A stretch of 41,730 bases of DNA from an uncultured Clostridium sp. (GTDB lineage Bacteria; Bacillota; Clostridia; Clostridiales; Clostridiaceae), in assembly GCF_947072515.1 (NCBI RefSeq), contig NZ_CAMTIG010000029.1:1-41730 (forward strand), in the 5' to 3' direction. Both the position numbers and the translations under genes were made by a program. A model generated the notes under the pieces. The model had not been told where the DNA came from. It saw only the letters and a list, made by a program, of their open reading frames with translations, and did not search any database. Shown one piece after another: positions 18,873 through 28,970 of the stretch (position 1 is its first letter; the number at the start of each line of letters is the position of its first letter).

Positions 18873-18901
18873 TTGCTATTTTCCCTATAAAATTTTATAG
18901 T
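18873..18901 (+). promoter_or_regulatory. Sigma-A promoter of asd-dapA-dapB
   Basis: TTGCTA (18873-18878), a 17-nt spacer and TATAGT (18896-18901). It leaves a leader of about 45 nt, too short for a lysine riboswitch. Confidence 0.6.
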
Positions 18902-18954
18902 TATTGTATACAACTTTTTAATTAAAAGTTACTTAAATTTTAGGAGGGATTACA

Positions 18955-19941
18955 TTGTATAATGTTGCAATAGTTGGGGCTACTGGTAATGTAGGAAGAA
19001 AATTCCTTGAAATATTAGCAGAAAGAAATTTCCCAATAAAAAACCTTTATCTTTTTGCTTCAAAAAGATCAGCTGGTAAAAAGATGAAGTTTAAAAATGA
19101 AGAATATACTATAATAGAAACAAATGAGGAAAATATAAAAGATTTAACACTAGATTTTGCACTATTTTCAGCTGGTGGAGATACAAGCCTAGAGTTCGCT
19201 CCTATTTTCACTAAAACTGGGGCTGTTGTTATTGATAATAGCAGTGCTTGGAGAATGGATCCTAAAGTTCCTTTAGTTGTTCCAGAAGTTAACCCAGAGG
19301 ATATTTCATGGCATAACGGAATAATTGCTAATCCAAATTGTTCTACTATACAAGCTATGCCTGTTTTAAAAGTTCTAAATGATGCTTTTGGTATAAAGAG
19401 AGTTGTTTATTCAACTTATCAAGCTGTATCTGGTGCTGGAATGCAAGGAATTAAAGATTTAGAAGATGGTGTTAAAGGAATTGCTCCAAAGAAATTCCCT
19501 TACCCTATTGCAGGAAACTGTCTTCCTCACATAGATGTATTTTTAGAAAATGGCTATACTAAAGAAGAAATGAAGATGATATTAGAAACTAGAAAAATTC
19601 TTCATGAGCCTGATTTAAGAATTACTGCTACTACTGTAAGAGTTCCTGTATTAAATTCTCACAGTGAAAGCATTAATGTAGAAGTAAATAAAGCTTTCGA
19701 GCTTCCACAGGTAGTAGAACTTTTAGAAAATGCTAAAGGTATTACCGTTTATGATAACGTAGATGAACTTAAATACCCAACTCCACTTGAAATGAGTGGT
19801 ACTGATGATGTTTATGTTGGAAGAATCAGAAGAGATTTCAGCATAGACAACGGTTTAAATCTTTGGGTAGTAGCTGATAATATAAGAAAAGGTGCTGCTT
19901 TAAATGCAGTGCAAATTGCTGAATTAATTATAAATAAGTAA
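18955..19941 (+). CDS. asd: Aspartate-semialdehyde dehydrogenase
   Basis: Reduces aspartyl phosphate to aspartate semialdehyde with NADPH, the branch point to lysine/DAP, threonine and methionine. It is 328 residues, normal size. Visible features: the nucleotide-binding GATGNVGRK (8-16), active-site Cys129 in NPNCST, and His236 in PVLNSHSES. The start codon is TTG, with AGGAGG 7 nt upstream; no ATG fits better. First gene of asd-dapA-dapB. Confidence 0.97.
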   Translation: MYNVAIVGATGNVGRKFLEILAERNFPIKNLYLFASKRSAGKKMKFKNEEYTIIETNEENIKDLTLDFALFSAGGDTSLEFAPIFTKTGAVVIDNSSAWRMDPKVPLVVPEVNPEDISWHNGIIANPNCSTIQAMPVLKVLNDAFGIKRVVYSTYQAVSGAGMQGIKDLEDGVKGIAPKKFPYPIAGNCLPHIDVFLENGYTKEEMKMILETRKILHEPDLRITATTVRVPVLNSHSESINVEVNKAFELPQVVELLENAKGITVYDNVDELKYPTPLEMSGTDDVYVGRIRRDFSIDNGLNLWVVADNIRKGAALNAVQIAELIINK

Positions 19942-19957
19942 AATTGGAGGATTTCAA

Positions 19958-20836
19958 ATGACAATTTTTGAAGGTTCAGGTGTTGCTATAGTTACACCTT
20001 TTACAGAAAATGGCGTTAATTTTGAAAAGTTAAGAGAACTTTTAGAGTGGCAAATAAAAGAAGGTACTGATTCTATAGTAATTTGTGGAACTACTGGTGA
20101 AGCAAGTACTATGACTTTAGATGAAAGAAAAGAAACTATAAAGTTTACTGTAGATGTAGTTAATAAAAGAATTCCTGTTATAGCTGGAACTGGTTCTAAC
20201 TGTACAGCTTCTTCTATCTCAATGAGTAAATGGGCTGAAAGTATTGGTGTTGATGGTCTTCTTGTAATTACACCTTACTACAATAAAACAAATAAAAAAG
20301 GGCTTATTAAACATTTTGAAGCTATTGATAGCGAAGTAAATATCCCTATTATTTTATATAACGTTCCTTCAAGAACAGGAATGAATATGTCTCCTGAAGT
20401 TTTAAAAGAGCTTTCATCATTAAAAAATGTTGTAGCTGTAAAAGAAGCTAGTGGAGACCTTAGTCAAGTAGCTAAAATAAAAGCTCTTTGTGGAGATGAT
20501 TTAGATATTTATTCAGGTAATGATGACCAAATCGTTTCTATAATGTCTCTTGGTGGAAAAGGAGTTATTTCTGTTTTAGCAAATGTAATTCCAAATGAAG
20601 TTCATCGCATGACTAAAGCATACCTAGAAGGTAATGTTAACGAAAGCTTAAAACTTCAAATAGATACACTAAATTTAGCTAACTCTTTATTCTTAGAAAC
20701 TAACCCTATCCCTGTTAAGACTGCTCTTAACCTAATGGGATTAGAAGTAGGTCCATTAAGACTTCCTTTATATGAAATGGATAAAGATTTAGAAGCACAA
20801 ATGAAAAAAGAATTAAAAAATATGAATTTAATTTAA
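19958..20836 (+). CDS. dapA: 4-hydroxy-tetrahydrodipicolinate synthase
   Basis: Condenses pyruvate with aspartate semialdehyde, the first committed step to DAP and lysine; its pathway also feeds dipicolinate in spores. It is a 292-residue TIM barrel. Catalytic features present: CGTTGEAS (43-50, with T45/T46), Y134 in YNVPSRT, R139 and Schiff-base Lys162 in [13 protein letters not shown] precedes the ATG, 16 nt after asd. Confidence 0.98.
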   Translation: MTIFEGSGVAIVTPFTENGVNFEKLRELLEWQIKEGTDSIVICGTTGEASTMTLDERKETIKFTVDVVNKRIPVIAGTGSNCTASSISMSKWAESIGVDGLLVITPYYNKTNKKGLIKHFEAIDSEVNIPIILYNVPSRTGMNMSPEVLKELSSLKNVVAVKEASGDLSQVAKIKALCGDDLDIYSGNDDQIVSIMSLGGKGVISVLANVIPNEVHRMTKAYLEGNVNESLKLQIDTLNLANSLFLETNPIPVKTALNLMGLEVGPLRLPLYEMDKDLEAQMKKELKNMNLI

Positions 20837-20846
20837 GGAGATTATT

Positions 20847-21602
20847 ATGATAAAAGTTCTATTAAACGGTTGTTCTGGTAAAATGGGAACTACTATTAGT
20901 AAAATTGCTGAAACTGATTTCCCAAACTTAAATATAGTTGGTGGAATTGATAGACATGAAAGTAGTTTTGATTACCCAGTTTTTAAAACTCCAGAAGATG
21001 TTAATATTGAATATGACGTTTTATTAGATTTTTCAAGAGCTGATGCTTTAAGAAATTTAATATCACTTACTGAAAAAACTAAAAAGCCACTTGTTATTTG
21101 TTCAACTGGCTTTACTCCAGAAGATTTAGCTTTTATAGATGAAAAGAGTAAAACTTTACCTTTATTTAAATCAGCTAACATGTCTCTTGGAATAAATTTA
21201 ATAAATTCATTATTAAAGAAAGTTTCTCCAATTCTTTACGGAAACTACGATATTGAAATTGTTGAAAAACATCATAATCAAAAAGTAGATGCTCCAAGTG
21301 GAACTGCAATCTTACTTGCTGATACTATTAAAGACTCTCTTCCTGAAGAAACTCATTATGTACATGGAAGAGATGGACAAAAGAAAAGAGAAAAAACTGA
21401 AATTGGAATTCATGCTGTTCGTGGCGGTGGAATTGTTGGAGATCATGATGTAATCTTTGCTGGACTTGGTGAAGTAATTACACTTTCTCATAATGCTATC
21501 TCTAGAGACGTATTTGCAATTGGTGCTTTAAAAGCTTGTGAATACATGGGGACTGTATGGAATCCTGGCCTATACGATATGAATGATGTTTTAGGTCTAT
21601 AA
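20847..21602 (+). CDS. dapB: 4-hydroxy-tetrahydrodipicolinate reductase
   Basis: Second step of the DAP branch: NAD(P)H-dependent reduction of the DapA product. It is 251 residues, with the nucleotide-binding GCSGKMG (8-14) and the family signature [15 protein letters not shown] (140-154) holding the catalytic His/Lys. AAGGAG precedes the ATG by 7 nt, and the gene begins 10 nt after dapA. It closes the operon; a strong terminator overlaps its stop region. Confidence 0.98.
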   Translation: MIKVLLNGCSGKMGTTISKIAETDFPNLNIVGGIDRHESSFDYPVFKTPEDVNIEYDVLLDFSRADALRNLISLTEKTKKPLVICSTGFTPEDLAFIDEKSKTLPLFKSANMSLGINLINSLLKKVSPILYGNYDIEIVEKHHNQKVDAPSGTAILLADTIKDSLPEETHYVHGRDGQKKREKTEIGIHAVRGGGIVGDHDVIFAGLGEVITLSHNAISRDVFAIGALKACEYMGTVWNPGLYDMNDVLGL

Positions 21603-21640
21603 AAAAAATAGCTTCACTTTTTAGTGAAGCTATTTTTTTA
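21601..21640. terminator. Bidirectional terminator between dapB and oppA
   Basis: A near-perfect 16-bp stem, AAAAAATAGCTTCACT (21603-21618) with its complement at 21623-21638, loop TTTT, with T-runs on both strands. Shared by the convergent dap and opp operons. Confidence 0.95.
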
Positions 21641-21642
21641 TT

Positions 21643-23301
21643 TTATTCTATTGTTACTCTATCAAAGTAAATTTGTCCTAATGTAGATGCATGAATTCCT
21701 TTTATATTTTCATTAATTCCATAAGTTTTAGTGTAATCATAAATTGGAATTATAGGCATTTCATCTAAAAGGATATCCTCTGCTTGTCTCATATACTCAA
21801 ACCTCTTAGTTTGATCCCCTTCTTCTTTAGCTTTTGTTATAAGAGCATCATATTCCTTATTAGAGAAATGTGATTCATTATTACCCCAACTAGCTTGATT
21901 TCCATCTCTTCCGCTAACCCACATATCTAAGAATGTCATTGGGTCTACATAGTCAGCTGACCAACCATGTCTTGCAATTTGGAAATCTCCTTTCTTTCTT
22001 GTGTTTAAGAATACTGCCCATTCTTGATTTGTTAATTCAACTTCAACTCCAATTTCTTTCCAGTTTTGTTGAATAACCTCCATAACTAATTTATGAACTC
22101 CTTCAGAATTATACATAAGTTCAAGCTTAGGAAGTCCTTTTCCTTCTGGATATCCAGCTTTCTTCAATAATTCTTTAGCTTTTTCAACATTTTCTTTTTG
22201 TGCTAATGGATCAAACTTATTCTTTTTAAAATCTTTTCCTGCTGGATCTTTTATTCCTGCTGGAGTGAAACTAGCTGATGGAACTTGTCCTGTTTTAGTT
22301 ACATTTTTAACTATAGATTCTCTATCTATTGCTAATGCTAATGCATTTCTAAAATCTTTATTTTGTAGTACCTTTCTAACGTCTGAATTTAATTTATCTG
22401 CATTATTATTAACATTAAAGCAAATAAAGTATGTTCCTAAGTTAGGGAATGTTTTAGTTAATCCTTCTGCTTTTCCTTTTTCTACAAGTGCTGGCTCTGT
22501 AAGAGACATAACATCAAACTCTTTATTTTGTAAACTTGCATATGCAGTATTTTCATCTGCAACCATTTTATAAGTTACACCAGGAATCTTTATTTCATCT
22601 TTATTCCAGTAGTTTTCATTTTTAACAAACTCATAAGAATCTTTCATGTTAAAAGTTTTTAATTGGAATGGTCCATTTGAAATATACTTTTCTGGACTAT
22701 CCGACCATCCATCTCCTACAACGTCTTCTCTAACAGGCATGTATGATGCAAAAGCTGTTAATCCTAGGAAATATGGTGTTGTTGAATGTAATTTTACTTC
22801 TAAAGTAGTATCATTAACAACCTTAATTCCAACCTCTTCTGCTTTAGCTTTTCCTTCATTATATTCTTTAGCTTTATCAATGTAGAACATTTGATATGCA
22901 TATTCAGCTGCTGTATCTTTATTTAAACATCTAAGCCATGCATATTGGAAATCCTTTGCTGTAACTTGTTTTCCATCTGACCATTTAGCATCATCTCTTA
23001 ATGTAAATGTATAAGTTTTTCCATCCTCTGAAACCTTATACTCTTTTGCAACACCTGGAATTGGCTTATCATCTTCATCTAATCTCATAAGACCTTCAAA
23101 AGCATTTCCAATTATTGTTGATCCATCCACTGCTGTATTTAATGCAGGATCTATAGTTTTTACTACTGCCCCAACATTATAAACTAGATTTCTTCCTTTT
23201 CCGGCTTCATCTGATGCGCCCCCACATCCAACAAAGATTCCTGAAGCAATAGCAACTGTTACTGCTAAAGTCACAAGACCTTTTAATTTTTTTCTTCTCA
23301 T
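21643..23301 (-). CDS. oppA: Oligopeptide ABC transporter substrate-binding lipoprotein
   Basis: A 552-residue SBP_bac_5 protein. A lipoprotein signal peptide (MRRKKLKG, hydrophobic stretch, lipobox FVGC with acylated C26) is followed by the mature binding domain. It catches peptides at the outer membrane face and hands them to OppBC. The ATG follows a GGGGGG ribosome binding site. It is the last gene of the unit, 62 nt after oppF, unlike the common oppA-first order. The gap shows only a weak promoter, so its level may depend on readthrough. The C-terminus is adjacent to the shared terminator. Confidence 0.93.
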   Translation of the reverse strand: MRRKKLKGLVTLAVTVAIASGIFVGCGGASDEAGKGRNLVYNVGAVVKTIDPALNTAVDGSTIIGNAFEGLMRLDEDDKPIPGVAKEYKVSEDGKTYTFTLRDDAKWSDGKQVTAKDFQYAWLRCLNKDTAAEYAYQMFYIDKAKEYNEGKAKAEEVGIKVVNDTTLEVKLHSTTPYFLGLTAFASYMPVREDVVGDGWSDSPEKYISNGPFQLKTFNMKDSYEFVKNENYWNKDEIKIPGVTYKMVADENTAYASLQNKEFDVMSLTEPALVEKGKAEGLTKTFPNLGTYFICFNVNNNADKLNSDVRKVLQNKDFRNALALAIDRESIVKNVTKTGQVPSASFTPAGIKDPAGKDFKKNKFDPLAQKENVEKAKELLKKAGYPEGKGLPKLELMYNSEGVHKLVMEVIQQNWKEIGVEVELTNQEWAVFLNTRKKGDFQIARHGWSADYVDPMTFLDMWVSGRDGNQASWGNNESHFSNKEYDALITKAKEEGDQTKRFEYMRQAEDILLDEMPIIPIYDYTKTYGINENIKGIHASTLGQIYFDRVTIE

Positions 23302-23363
23302 AAAAATTCCCCCCTTTTTATTTATAAATCTATATATATTTCCTTTTGAAAATTTATATCTAA

Positions 23364-24341
23364 TTACTTAAATAGATGACATGCTACGAAGTGTCCCTCT
23401 TCAATTTCTCTTAACTCTGGATTTTCACAGCTACAAATTTCCATAGCTTCTTTACATCTACTTTTAAATCTACACCCTGGTGGTGGATCTATTGGTGATG
23501 GAATATCACCTTCAAGTACAATCCTTTTATTATTCTTTGAATAATTTGGATCTGGTACTGGTACCGCTGATAAAAGAGCTTTTGTATATGGATGTTTTGG
23601 ATTTAGATATACTTCATCACTTAATCCTCTTTCAACCATTTGTCCTAAATACATTACTCCTATATGAGTTGAAATGTGCTTAACCATAGAAAGATCATGA
23701 GCTATAAACAAATAAGTTAATCCAAGTTCATTTTGAAGTTCTTCCAACATATTTATAACCTGTGCTTGAATAGAAACATCTAATGCTGAAATAGGTTCAT
23801 CACATACAATAAGTTCTGGTTCAACAGCTAATGCTCTAGCAATTCCTATTCTCTGTCTTTGTCCCCCTGAGAATTCATGAGCATATCTATTTATGTGACT
23901 TCCATTAAGCCCAACTTTATCTAAAAGATATCTTATTCTCTCATCTCTTTCTTTTCCTTTATGAAGCCCATGTATATCTATAGCTTCTCCAATAATATCT
24001 CCAACTGTCATTCTTGGATTTAGTGATGCATATGGATCTTGAAAAATCATTTGCATCTTTCTTCTTAATGGAAGTAACTCTTTTTCTGATAAATTCTCTA
24101 TGTTTTGTCCATTAAAAATTATTTCTCCTGCTGTAGGATTATATAGCTTTAAAATAGTTCTACCAGTAGTAGTTTTACCACATCCTGATTCTCCAACTAA
24201 TCCTAATGTTTCTCCTTTTTTTAATACGAATGAAACATTATCAACTGCTTTAACAAAGCTTTTTTTTGCAAATACACCTTTAGTAGCAGGAAAATATTTG
24301 CATAGATTTTTAACCTCTAATATTACTTCTTTTTCACTCAT
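23364..24341 (-). CDS. oppF: Oligopeptide ABC transporter ATPase OppF
   Basis: A 325-residue ABC ATPase: Walker A GESGCGKT (50-57), Q-loop, signature FSGGQRQR (157-164), Walker B LIVCDEP (177-183) and switch His215. The C-terminal oligopeptide_HPY-type extension has C290, C296, C303, C305 and C321. It energises transport together with OppD. The order upstream of oppA and the KKSFVKAVDNVSF opening fit OppF, not OppD. One nt separates it from oppD. Confidence 0.94.
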   Translation of the reverse strand: MSEKEVILEVKNLCKYFPATKGVFAKKSFVKAVDNVSFVLKKGETLGLVGESGCGKTTTGRTILKLYNPTAGEIIFNGQNIENLSEKELLPLRRKMQMIFQDPYASLNPRMTVGDIIGEAIDIHGLHKGKERDERIRYLLDKVGLNGSHINRYAHEFSGGQRQRIGIARALAVEPELIVCDEPISALDVSIQAQVINMLEELQNELGLTYLFIAHDLSMVKHISTHIGVMYLGQMVERGLSDEVYLNPKHPYTKALLSAVPVPDPNYSKNNKRIVLEGDIPSPIDPPPGCRFKSRCKEAMEICSCENPELREIEEGHFVACHLFK

Positions 24342-24342
24342 T

Positions 24343-25365
24343 TTATTTTCCTCCTACGCTTTCTAAGATTTTGTCTTCTCTATTTACCTTTGGCGCATTT
24401 TCATGGCAAAGCCAACATCTAGTTTGATGTTCCATTTCACCCTTAAATAATGGTGGTATTTTTTCCATACAAATTTTCATTGTATAATCACATCTATCTG
24501 CAAAAGGACATCCTGTTGGTGGTTTTAAAAGATCTGGTGGTTGACCATCTATAGGAATTAATTTTTCCTTTTCTTTTTTCATAGGGTCAGGAATACTGTT
24601 TAAAAGTCCCCATGTATATGGATGCTTTCCTCTATAAAAAATATCTTCAGCTGTTCCTGTTTCAACTATAATTCCACCATACATTACATTTATTCTTGAA
24701 CACATATCTGCAACTACACCTAAATCATGTGTTATTAAAATAATTGATGTATTTATCTTTTCTTTTAACCCTTTCATTAAATCTAAAATTTGAGCTTGAA
24801 TTGTAACATCTAATGCTGTAGTTGGTTCATCAGCAATTATAAGTTCTGGCTCACACATAAGACTTATAGCAATCATTGCTCTTTGTCTCATTCCACCTGA
24901 AAACTCGTGAGGATACTGCTTCATTCTTTTTTCTGGACTCGGTATTCCTACTAAGCCAAGCATTTCAACACCACGTTTCCAAGCTTCTTTTTTAGATACT
25001 TTTTTATGCTTTATATAATGTTCTATAAGCTGTTCACCTATTGTATATAAAGGATTTAATGAAGTCATAGGGTCTTGAAATATCATTCCAAGTTTATCCC
25101 CTCTTATAGCTTCCATTTGTTTTTCTGAAAACTTTCCTATATTTTCTCCATTAAAAATTACTTCTTCACTTTCTATTACTGCATTATCTGCTAAGAGTTT
25201 CATTATAGACATCATTGAAACTGATTTTCCACACCCTGATTCTCCAACGATTCCTAAAGCCTCACCTCTATTTACATGAAAGGAGATTCCTCTTACTGCT
25301 TGTACTTCACCAATATGAGTCTTAAATGAAGTTTTTAGATTTTTAACTTCTAATATTTTTTCCAT
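24343..25365 (-). CDS. oppD: Oligopeptide ABC transporter ATPase OppD
   Basis: A 340-residue ABC ATPase: Walker A GESGCGKS (41-48), signature FSGGMRQR (155-162), Walker B LIIADEP (175-181) and switch His213. The C-terminal region has C286, C292, C299 and C317 in the GCPFADRC...C...RC pattern. In a structurally studied mycobacterial Opp transporter, such a cysteine set holds an iron-sulfur cluster. Partner of OppF under the membrane subunits OppB/OppC. Confidence 0.94.
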   Translation of the reverse strand: MEKILEVKNLKTSFKTHIGEVQAVRGISFHVNRGEALGIVGESGCGKSVSMMSIMKLLADNAVIESEEVIFNGENIGKFSEKQMEAIRGDKLGMIFQDPMTSLNPLYTIGEQLIEHYIKHKKVSKKEAWKRGVEMLGLVGIPSPEKRMKQYPHEFSGGMRQRAMIAISLMCEPELIIADEPTTALDVTIQAQILDLMKGLKEKINTSIILITHDLGVVADMCSRINVMYGGIIVETGTAEDIFYRGKHPYTWGLLNSIPDPMKKEKEKLIPIDGQPPDLLKPPTGCPFADRCDYTMKICMEKIPPLFKGEMEHQTRCWLCHENAPKVNREDKILESVGGK

Positions 25366-25381
25366 AACTTCTATCTCCTTT

Positions 25382-26323
25382 CTATCTTTGATGCTTTGGA
25401 TCTAAAGCTTCTGTTAATCCATCTCCAAGCAAGTTAAATGCTAATATTATGATACAAATAGCTATTGCTGGGAAAAATAATTGATATGGATGAACACTTA
25501 TTAATGTTTGAGCTTCACTACATAAAGTTCCAAGTGATGCTCTCGGAGCATTTATTCCAAGACCTATATAGCTTAAAAATGATTCTGTAAAAATTGCTTG
25601 TGGTATTAAAAGTGTCATTGTTACTATTATTGAACCAATACAATTTGGAATTAAGTGCTTAAAAAGAATTCTTGTTTTTGATGCTCCTAAAGCTTTTGCT
25701 GCAAGAACAAATTCCTGTTGTTTTAACTGAAGGATATCCCCTCTAACTATTCTTGCCATTCCAACCCAATAAGATATAGAAAGTGCAAGCATTATACTGA
25801 TTATTCCTGTTTCATCAAACTTACTTCCCTTTAAAACAGCCATAATTAAAACTGCATATATCATTGTTGGAATACTATAAAGACAATCAACTATTCTCAT
25901 CATTATAGTATCTACTTTTCCACCACAAAATCCTGCTATAGCTCCATATATAACTCCAATAACAAGATTTATTACTGCTGCTCCAATCCCTACTATAAGA
26001 GAATATTTAGCTCCCATCATTACCCTTACAAAAAGATCTCTTCCAAGAGTATCAGTTCCAAAAATATGTTCTCCATTCGGTCCTTGATTTGTTACTGCCA
26101 TATCTTGTCCATAATAAGTATATTTAGAAACCATAGGTGTTATGATAACTGCTAAAATTAAAAGTATTATAACTACTAAAGAAACTAATGCGACTTTATT
26201 ACTTTTTAATCTTCTCCATGCGTCTTTCCAATACCCAACACTTGGTCTTACATTTTTATCAAAGCTTTTCTCTTCCTTTGAAACAGGAGAGAACATCTCT
26301 TTATCTATTTTTAAATTTTCCAT
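25382..26323 (-). CDS. oppC: Oligopeptide ABC transporter permease OppC
   Basis: A 313-residue permease. The N-terminal cytoplasmic tail with the OppC_N motif (WRRLKSNKVALVSL) is followed by about six membrane segments and the EAA loop EFVLAAKALGASKTRILFKH, which docks to the ATPases. Its spacing to oppB is 12 nt and to oppD 16 nt. It forms the transmembrane channel with OppB. Confidence 0.95.
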   Translation of the reverse strand: MENLKIDKEMFSPVSKEEKSFDKNVRPSVGYWKDAWRRLKSNKVALVSLVVIILLILAVIITPMVSKYTYYGQDMAVTNQGPNGEHIFGTDTLGRDLFVRVMMGAKYSLIVGIGAAVINLVIGVIYGAIAGFCGGKVDTIMMRIVDCLYSIPTMIYAVLIMAVLKGSKFDETGIISIMLALSISYWVGMARIVRGDILQLKQQEFVLAAKALGASKTRILFKHLIPNCIGSIIVTMTLLIPQAIFTESFLSYIGLGINAPRASLGTLCSEAQTLISVHPYQLFFPAIAICIIILAFNLLGDGLTEALDPKHQR

Positions 26324-26335
26324 ATTCCTCTCCTC

Positions 26336-27265
26336 CTAACTTTCACTATTTGATAATTTTATTCTTGGATCTATAACTACATAAAGTATATCTACAATTA
26401 AGTTGCAAACTACGATTAATGTACTGTAGAAAACTACAACTCCTAATAACATAGAATAGTCTCTACTTGATATTGTTGATACAAATTCATTTCCAAGACC
26501 AGGTATTGCAAATATTTTTTCTACTACAAATGATCCTGTTAAAACTCCTGCAACCAAAGGTCCCATATAAGTTACTATAGGAATTAATGAATTTCTTAAA
26601 GCATGTTTAAATATTACTACTCTACTATTTAATCCTTTAGCCTTTGCAGTTCTTATATAATCTGATTTTAAAACATCTATAAGTTTACTTCTTGTAAGCC
26701 TTGTTATAAATGCCATTGATGCAACTCCTAGTGCTATTACAGGCATTATATAATTTACTGGTTTTGAAAGTCCTATTGCTGATGGAATTATTTTAAACTT
26801 TACTACTAGGAAATATATCAGTAATGAACTTATTACAAAGCTTGGTATGGTTATTCCAAGTGTTGATATAAACATACATACTCGATCTGGCCATTTTCCT
26901 GACTTTAATGCTGATAAAACTCCTAATAAAACTCCTACTGTTAATGCAAATATTACTGCTACTATTCCTAGTTTTGCTGAATTTGGAAAAGAATATTTTA
27001 TAGTTTCCATTACTTTTCTTCCCCTAAATACCATTGACTCTCCTAAATCACCTTTTAGAAGATTTCCCATATACATTTTATATTGTTCTCCTAAAGGTTT
27101 ATCTAACCCATATTTCTCATTTAATACTGCTTTTGTTTCTGCCGTCATCTTTTCTCCATCAAACGGCCCCCCTGGCATTAATCTTACTAAAAAGAATGTT
27201 AATGTAATTACTACCCATATTGTAACTATACTAATTAAAATTCTTTGTGCTATATACTTTGCCAT
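26336..27265 (-). CDS. oppB: Oligopeptide ABC transporter permease OppB
   Basis: A 309-residue inner-membrane permease with about six transmembrane segments, the RLMPGGPF motif near the N-terminus and the EAA loop DYIRTAKAKGLNSRVVIFKH. First gene of oppBCDFA, with GGGAGGG before the ATG and a consensus promoter about 50 nt upstream. Confidence 0.95.
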   Translation of the reverse strand: MAKYIAQRILISIVTIWVVITLTFFLVRLMPGGPFDGEKMTAETKAVLNEKYGLDKPLGEQYKMYMGNLLKGDLGESMVFRGRKVMETIKYSFPNSAKLGIVAVIFALTVGVLLGVLSALKSGKWPDRVCMFISTLGITIPSFVISSLLIYFLVVKFKIIPSAIGLSKPVNYIMPVIALGVASMAFITRLTRSKLIDVLKSDYIRTAKAKGLNSRVVIFKHALRNSLIPIVTYMGPLVAGVLTGSFVVEKIFAIPGLGNEFVSTISSRDYSMLLGVVVFYSTLIVVCNLIVDILYVVIDPRIKLSNSES

Positions 27266-27313
27266 ATTATCCCTCCCCTTTATTTCCGCTACCTACTAGC
27301 CAATTTATTAATA

Positions 27314-27341
27314 ATTATATTATATTTAACTTTATTGTCAA
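27314..27341 (-). promoter_or_regulatory. Sigma-A promoter of the opp operon
   Basis: Perfect TTGACA (27336-27341) and TATAAT (27314-27319) on the minus strand, 16-nt spacer. A second TATAAT overlaps the first one. The resulting leader is about 40 nt. Confidence 0.85.
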
Positions 27342-27642
27342 ATTATTCTATTAAATATTTTCTAGTATTTTTATCAATTTGTTAAAAAAATGCCCATTTT
27401 TTTAAATGTCTATTTTTCTGCAACTTTTAGTTCTAGACCTTGCAAATCTTTTATTCTAGCCATTTTACAAGTTTTACCTTTTATTATAATTTAATGCTAT
27501 TTCTATTATTGTGTTAAAATTTTCCTTATTTATATTTAATTTTTACATTTGATTTTCACTGGTTTCACTTGTACATTTCTACCCTTTTGTCTTTTATTTA
27601 CAAACATTTTCCCCTTTATAGAGCTAAAAACTCCTTAAGTTT
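27342..27642. other. Non-coding gap upstream of the opp promoter
   Basis: About 300 nt of very AT-rich sequence between the opp promoter and the aminotransferase terminator. No credible reading frame with a ribosome binding site, no riboswitch motif and no GC-rich hairpin is visible. One TATAAT-like element on the plus strand (27484-27489, TTTACA 15 nt before it) has nothing coding downstream. It could hold operators for opp regulation, but none is recognisable. Confidence 0.5.
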
Positions 27643-27686
27643 ATAAAAAGAAAACAGAAGACAAATTTTTTCTGCCTTCTGTTTTT
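27643..27686 (-). terminator. Terminator after the cobO-aminotransferase unit
   Basis: Stem AAAACAGAAG/CTTCTGTTTT (27651-27660 with 27676-27685), 15-nt loop, T-runs on both sides. It lies some 140 nt after the aminotransferase stop. Confidence 0.75.
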
Positions 27687-27827
27687 ATATTCTTCTATCC
27701 TATATTTTATTTTATTTTAAATAATGAAAGATACCATTTTACATATTTCATTTTCTCTCTATTAAAGTTTTTCTAAATAATATATAATACTTTTCAACTA
27801 CTTTTACCTAATCTACTATAGCTATAA

Positions 27828-28970
27828 TTATATATTGCTCTTCTTTTTTATGAACTTTTCGATTCTATCTAGTGCTTCTTTTAATTCATCAATTGAATAA
27901 CAATAAGATATTCTCATATAGCCTTCTCCTAAAGTTCCAAAAGCTGTTCCTGGTACACATGCAACTTTTTCTTCTTTCAGTAAAGAAAGACAAAACTCTT
28001 CCGAAGTCATTTTAAACTTTTCTATATTAGGGAAAATATAAAAAGCTCCCTTTGGGTCTACTGTTTCAATTCCCATCTTCTTTAATCTATCTATAACATA
28101 GATTTTTCTCTTCTTAAACTCTTCCTTCATTTTTTCTACTTCACCTAAAGATTCTCTTAATCCTTTTAATACCCCATATTGAACTATTGAAGGCGCACAA
28201 GATACTCCATACTGATGAACTTTCATTATTTCTTTCATTATTTCTGCCTTTGCACATACATATCCTAATCTAAGTCCTGTTGCTGAAAACATTTTAGAAA
28301 ATCCACTTATATAAATTATTTTTTCTAAAATTTCTTCATTTTGTGCAACTGAAACATATTTATCATAAATTACTGATGCATATATTTCATCTGTAATAAC
28401 TAATATGTCTCTTTCTTTTATTAATTCTACTAATTCATCACGGCCTTTTTCATCTAATATAGCCCCTGTTGGATTTGTTGGAAATGAAAGAATTAATACT
28501 TTTGCTCCTGTTTCATCTAAGCCCTTTTTTATATTTTCAACATTTACAGTAAAGTCTGGATTTAATTTATAATTTGCAACTTCCCCACCAATTATATTAA
28601 CTATACTTTCATAAGCTGGATAAGCTGGATTTGGAATTAATACTTTTTCTCCTGGATTTATAAGACTTTGAAGAACTATAAATATTCCTTCACTTCCACC
28701 TACAGTTAAACAAATCTCTTCTTTACTATAATTTATCCCAAAACCATTTAAATATTTTCCTATTTCTTCTCTTAAAGGTTCTATTCCTGCATTTGAAGTA
28801 TATGTAGTTAAATCTTTATCTATAGCTTCCTTCATTCCTATCTTTATTGCTTCTGGAGTTTTAAAATCTGGTTGCCCAAGAGTTAAAGATATAGCTCCAT
28901 CTACTTTAACTACTTCATTATAAAATTTTCTTATTCCTGAAATTTGAACTTTTTCTACATTCTTATTCAT
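27828..28970 (-). CDS. PLP-dependent class I/II aminotransferase
   Basis: A 380-residue fold-type I aminotransferase. PLP ligands are visible: N166 in FPTNPTG, D194 and Y197 in ITDEIYAS, Schiff-base Lys226 in GFSKMFSATGLRLGY, and substrate-carboxylate Arg353 in YMRISY. The type is that of PatA/AspB-like enzymes. A dapH-type gene lies 0.7 kb away and asd-dapA-dapB 6 kb away. It could therefore be the N-acetyl-DAP aminotransferase needed in that pathway (called PatA/DapX in Bacillus), but a general aromatic or aspartate aminotransferase is equally possible from sequence alone. Its ATG overlaps the cobO stop as TAATG, so the two are translationally coupled. Confidence 0.85.
   Translation of the reverse strand: MNKNVEKVQISGIRKFYNEVVKVDGAISLTLGQPDFKTPEAIKIGMKEAIDKDLTTYTSNAGIEPLREEIGKYLNGFGINYSKEEICLTVGGSEGIFIVLQSLINPGEKVLIPNPAYPAYESIVNIIGGEVANYKLNPDFTVNVENIKKGLDETGAKVLILSFPTNPTGAILDEKGRDELVELIKERDILVITDEIYASVIYDKYVSVAQNEEILEKIIYISGFSKMFSATGLRLGYVCAKAEIMKEIMKVHQYGVSCAPSIVQYGVLKGLRESLGEVEKMKEEFKKRKIYVIDRLKKMGIETVDPKGAFYIFPNIEKFKMTSEEFCLSLLKEEKVACVPGTAFGTLGEGYMRISYCYSIDELKEALDRIEKFIKKKSNI

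Noticed and set aside
18902..18954. Lysine riboswitch upstream of asd
   Set aside because: The promoter candidate leaves a leader of about 45-50 nt, while the lysine riboswitch needs about 170 nt. No matching motif was seen.
27484..27489. Plus-strand promoter of a small RNA in the opp upstream gap
   Set aside because: Only a TATAAT with a 15-nt spacer; no following terminator or structured RNA was found before the opposite-strand genes.
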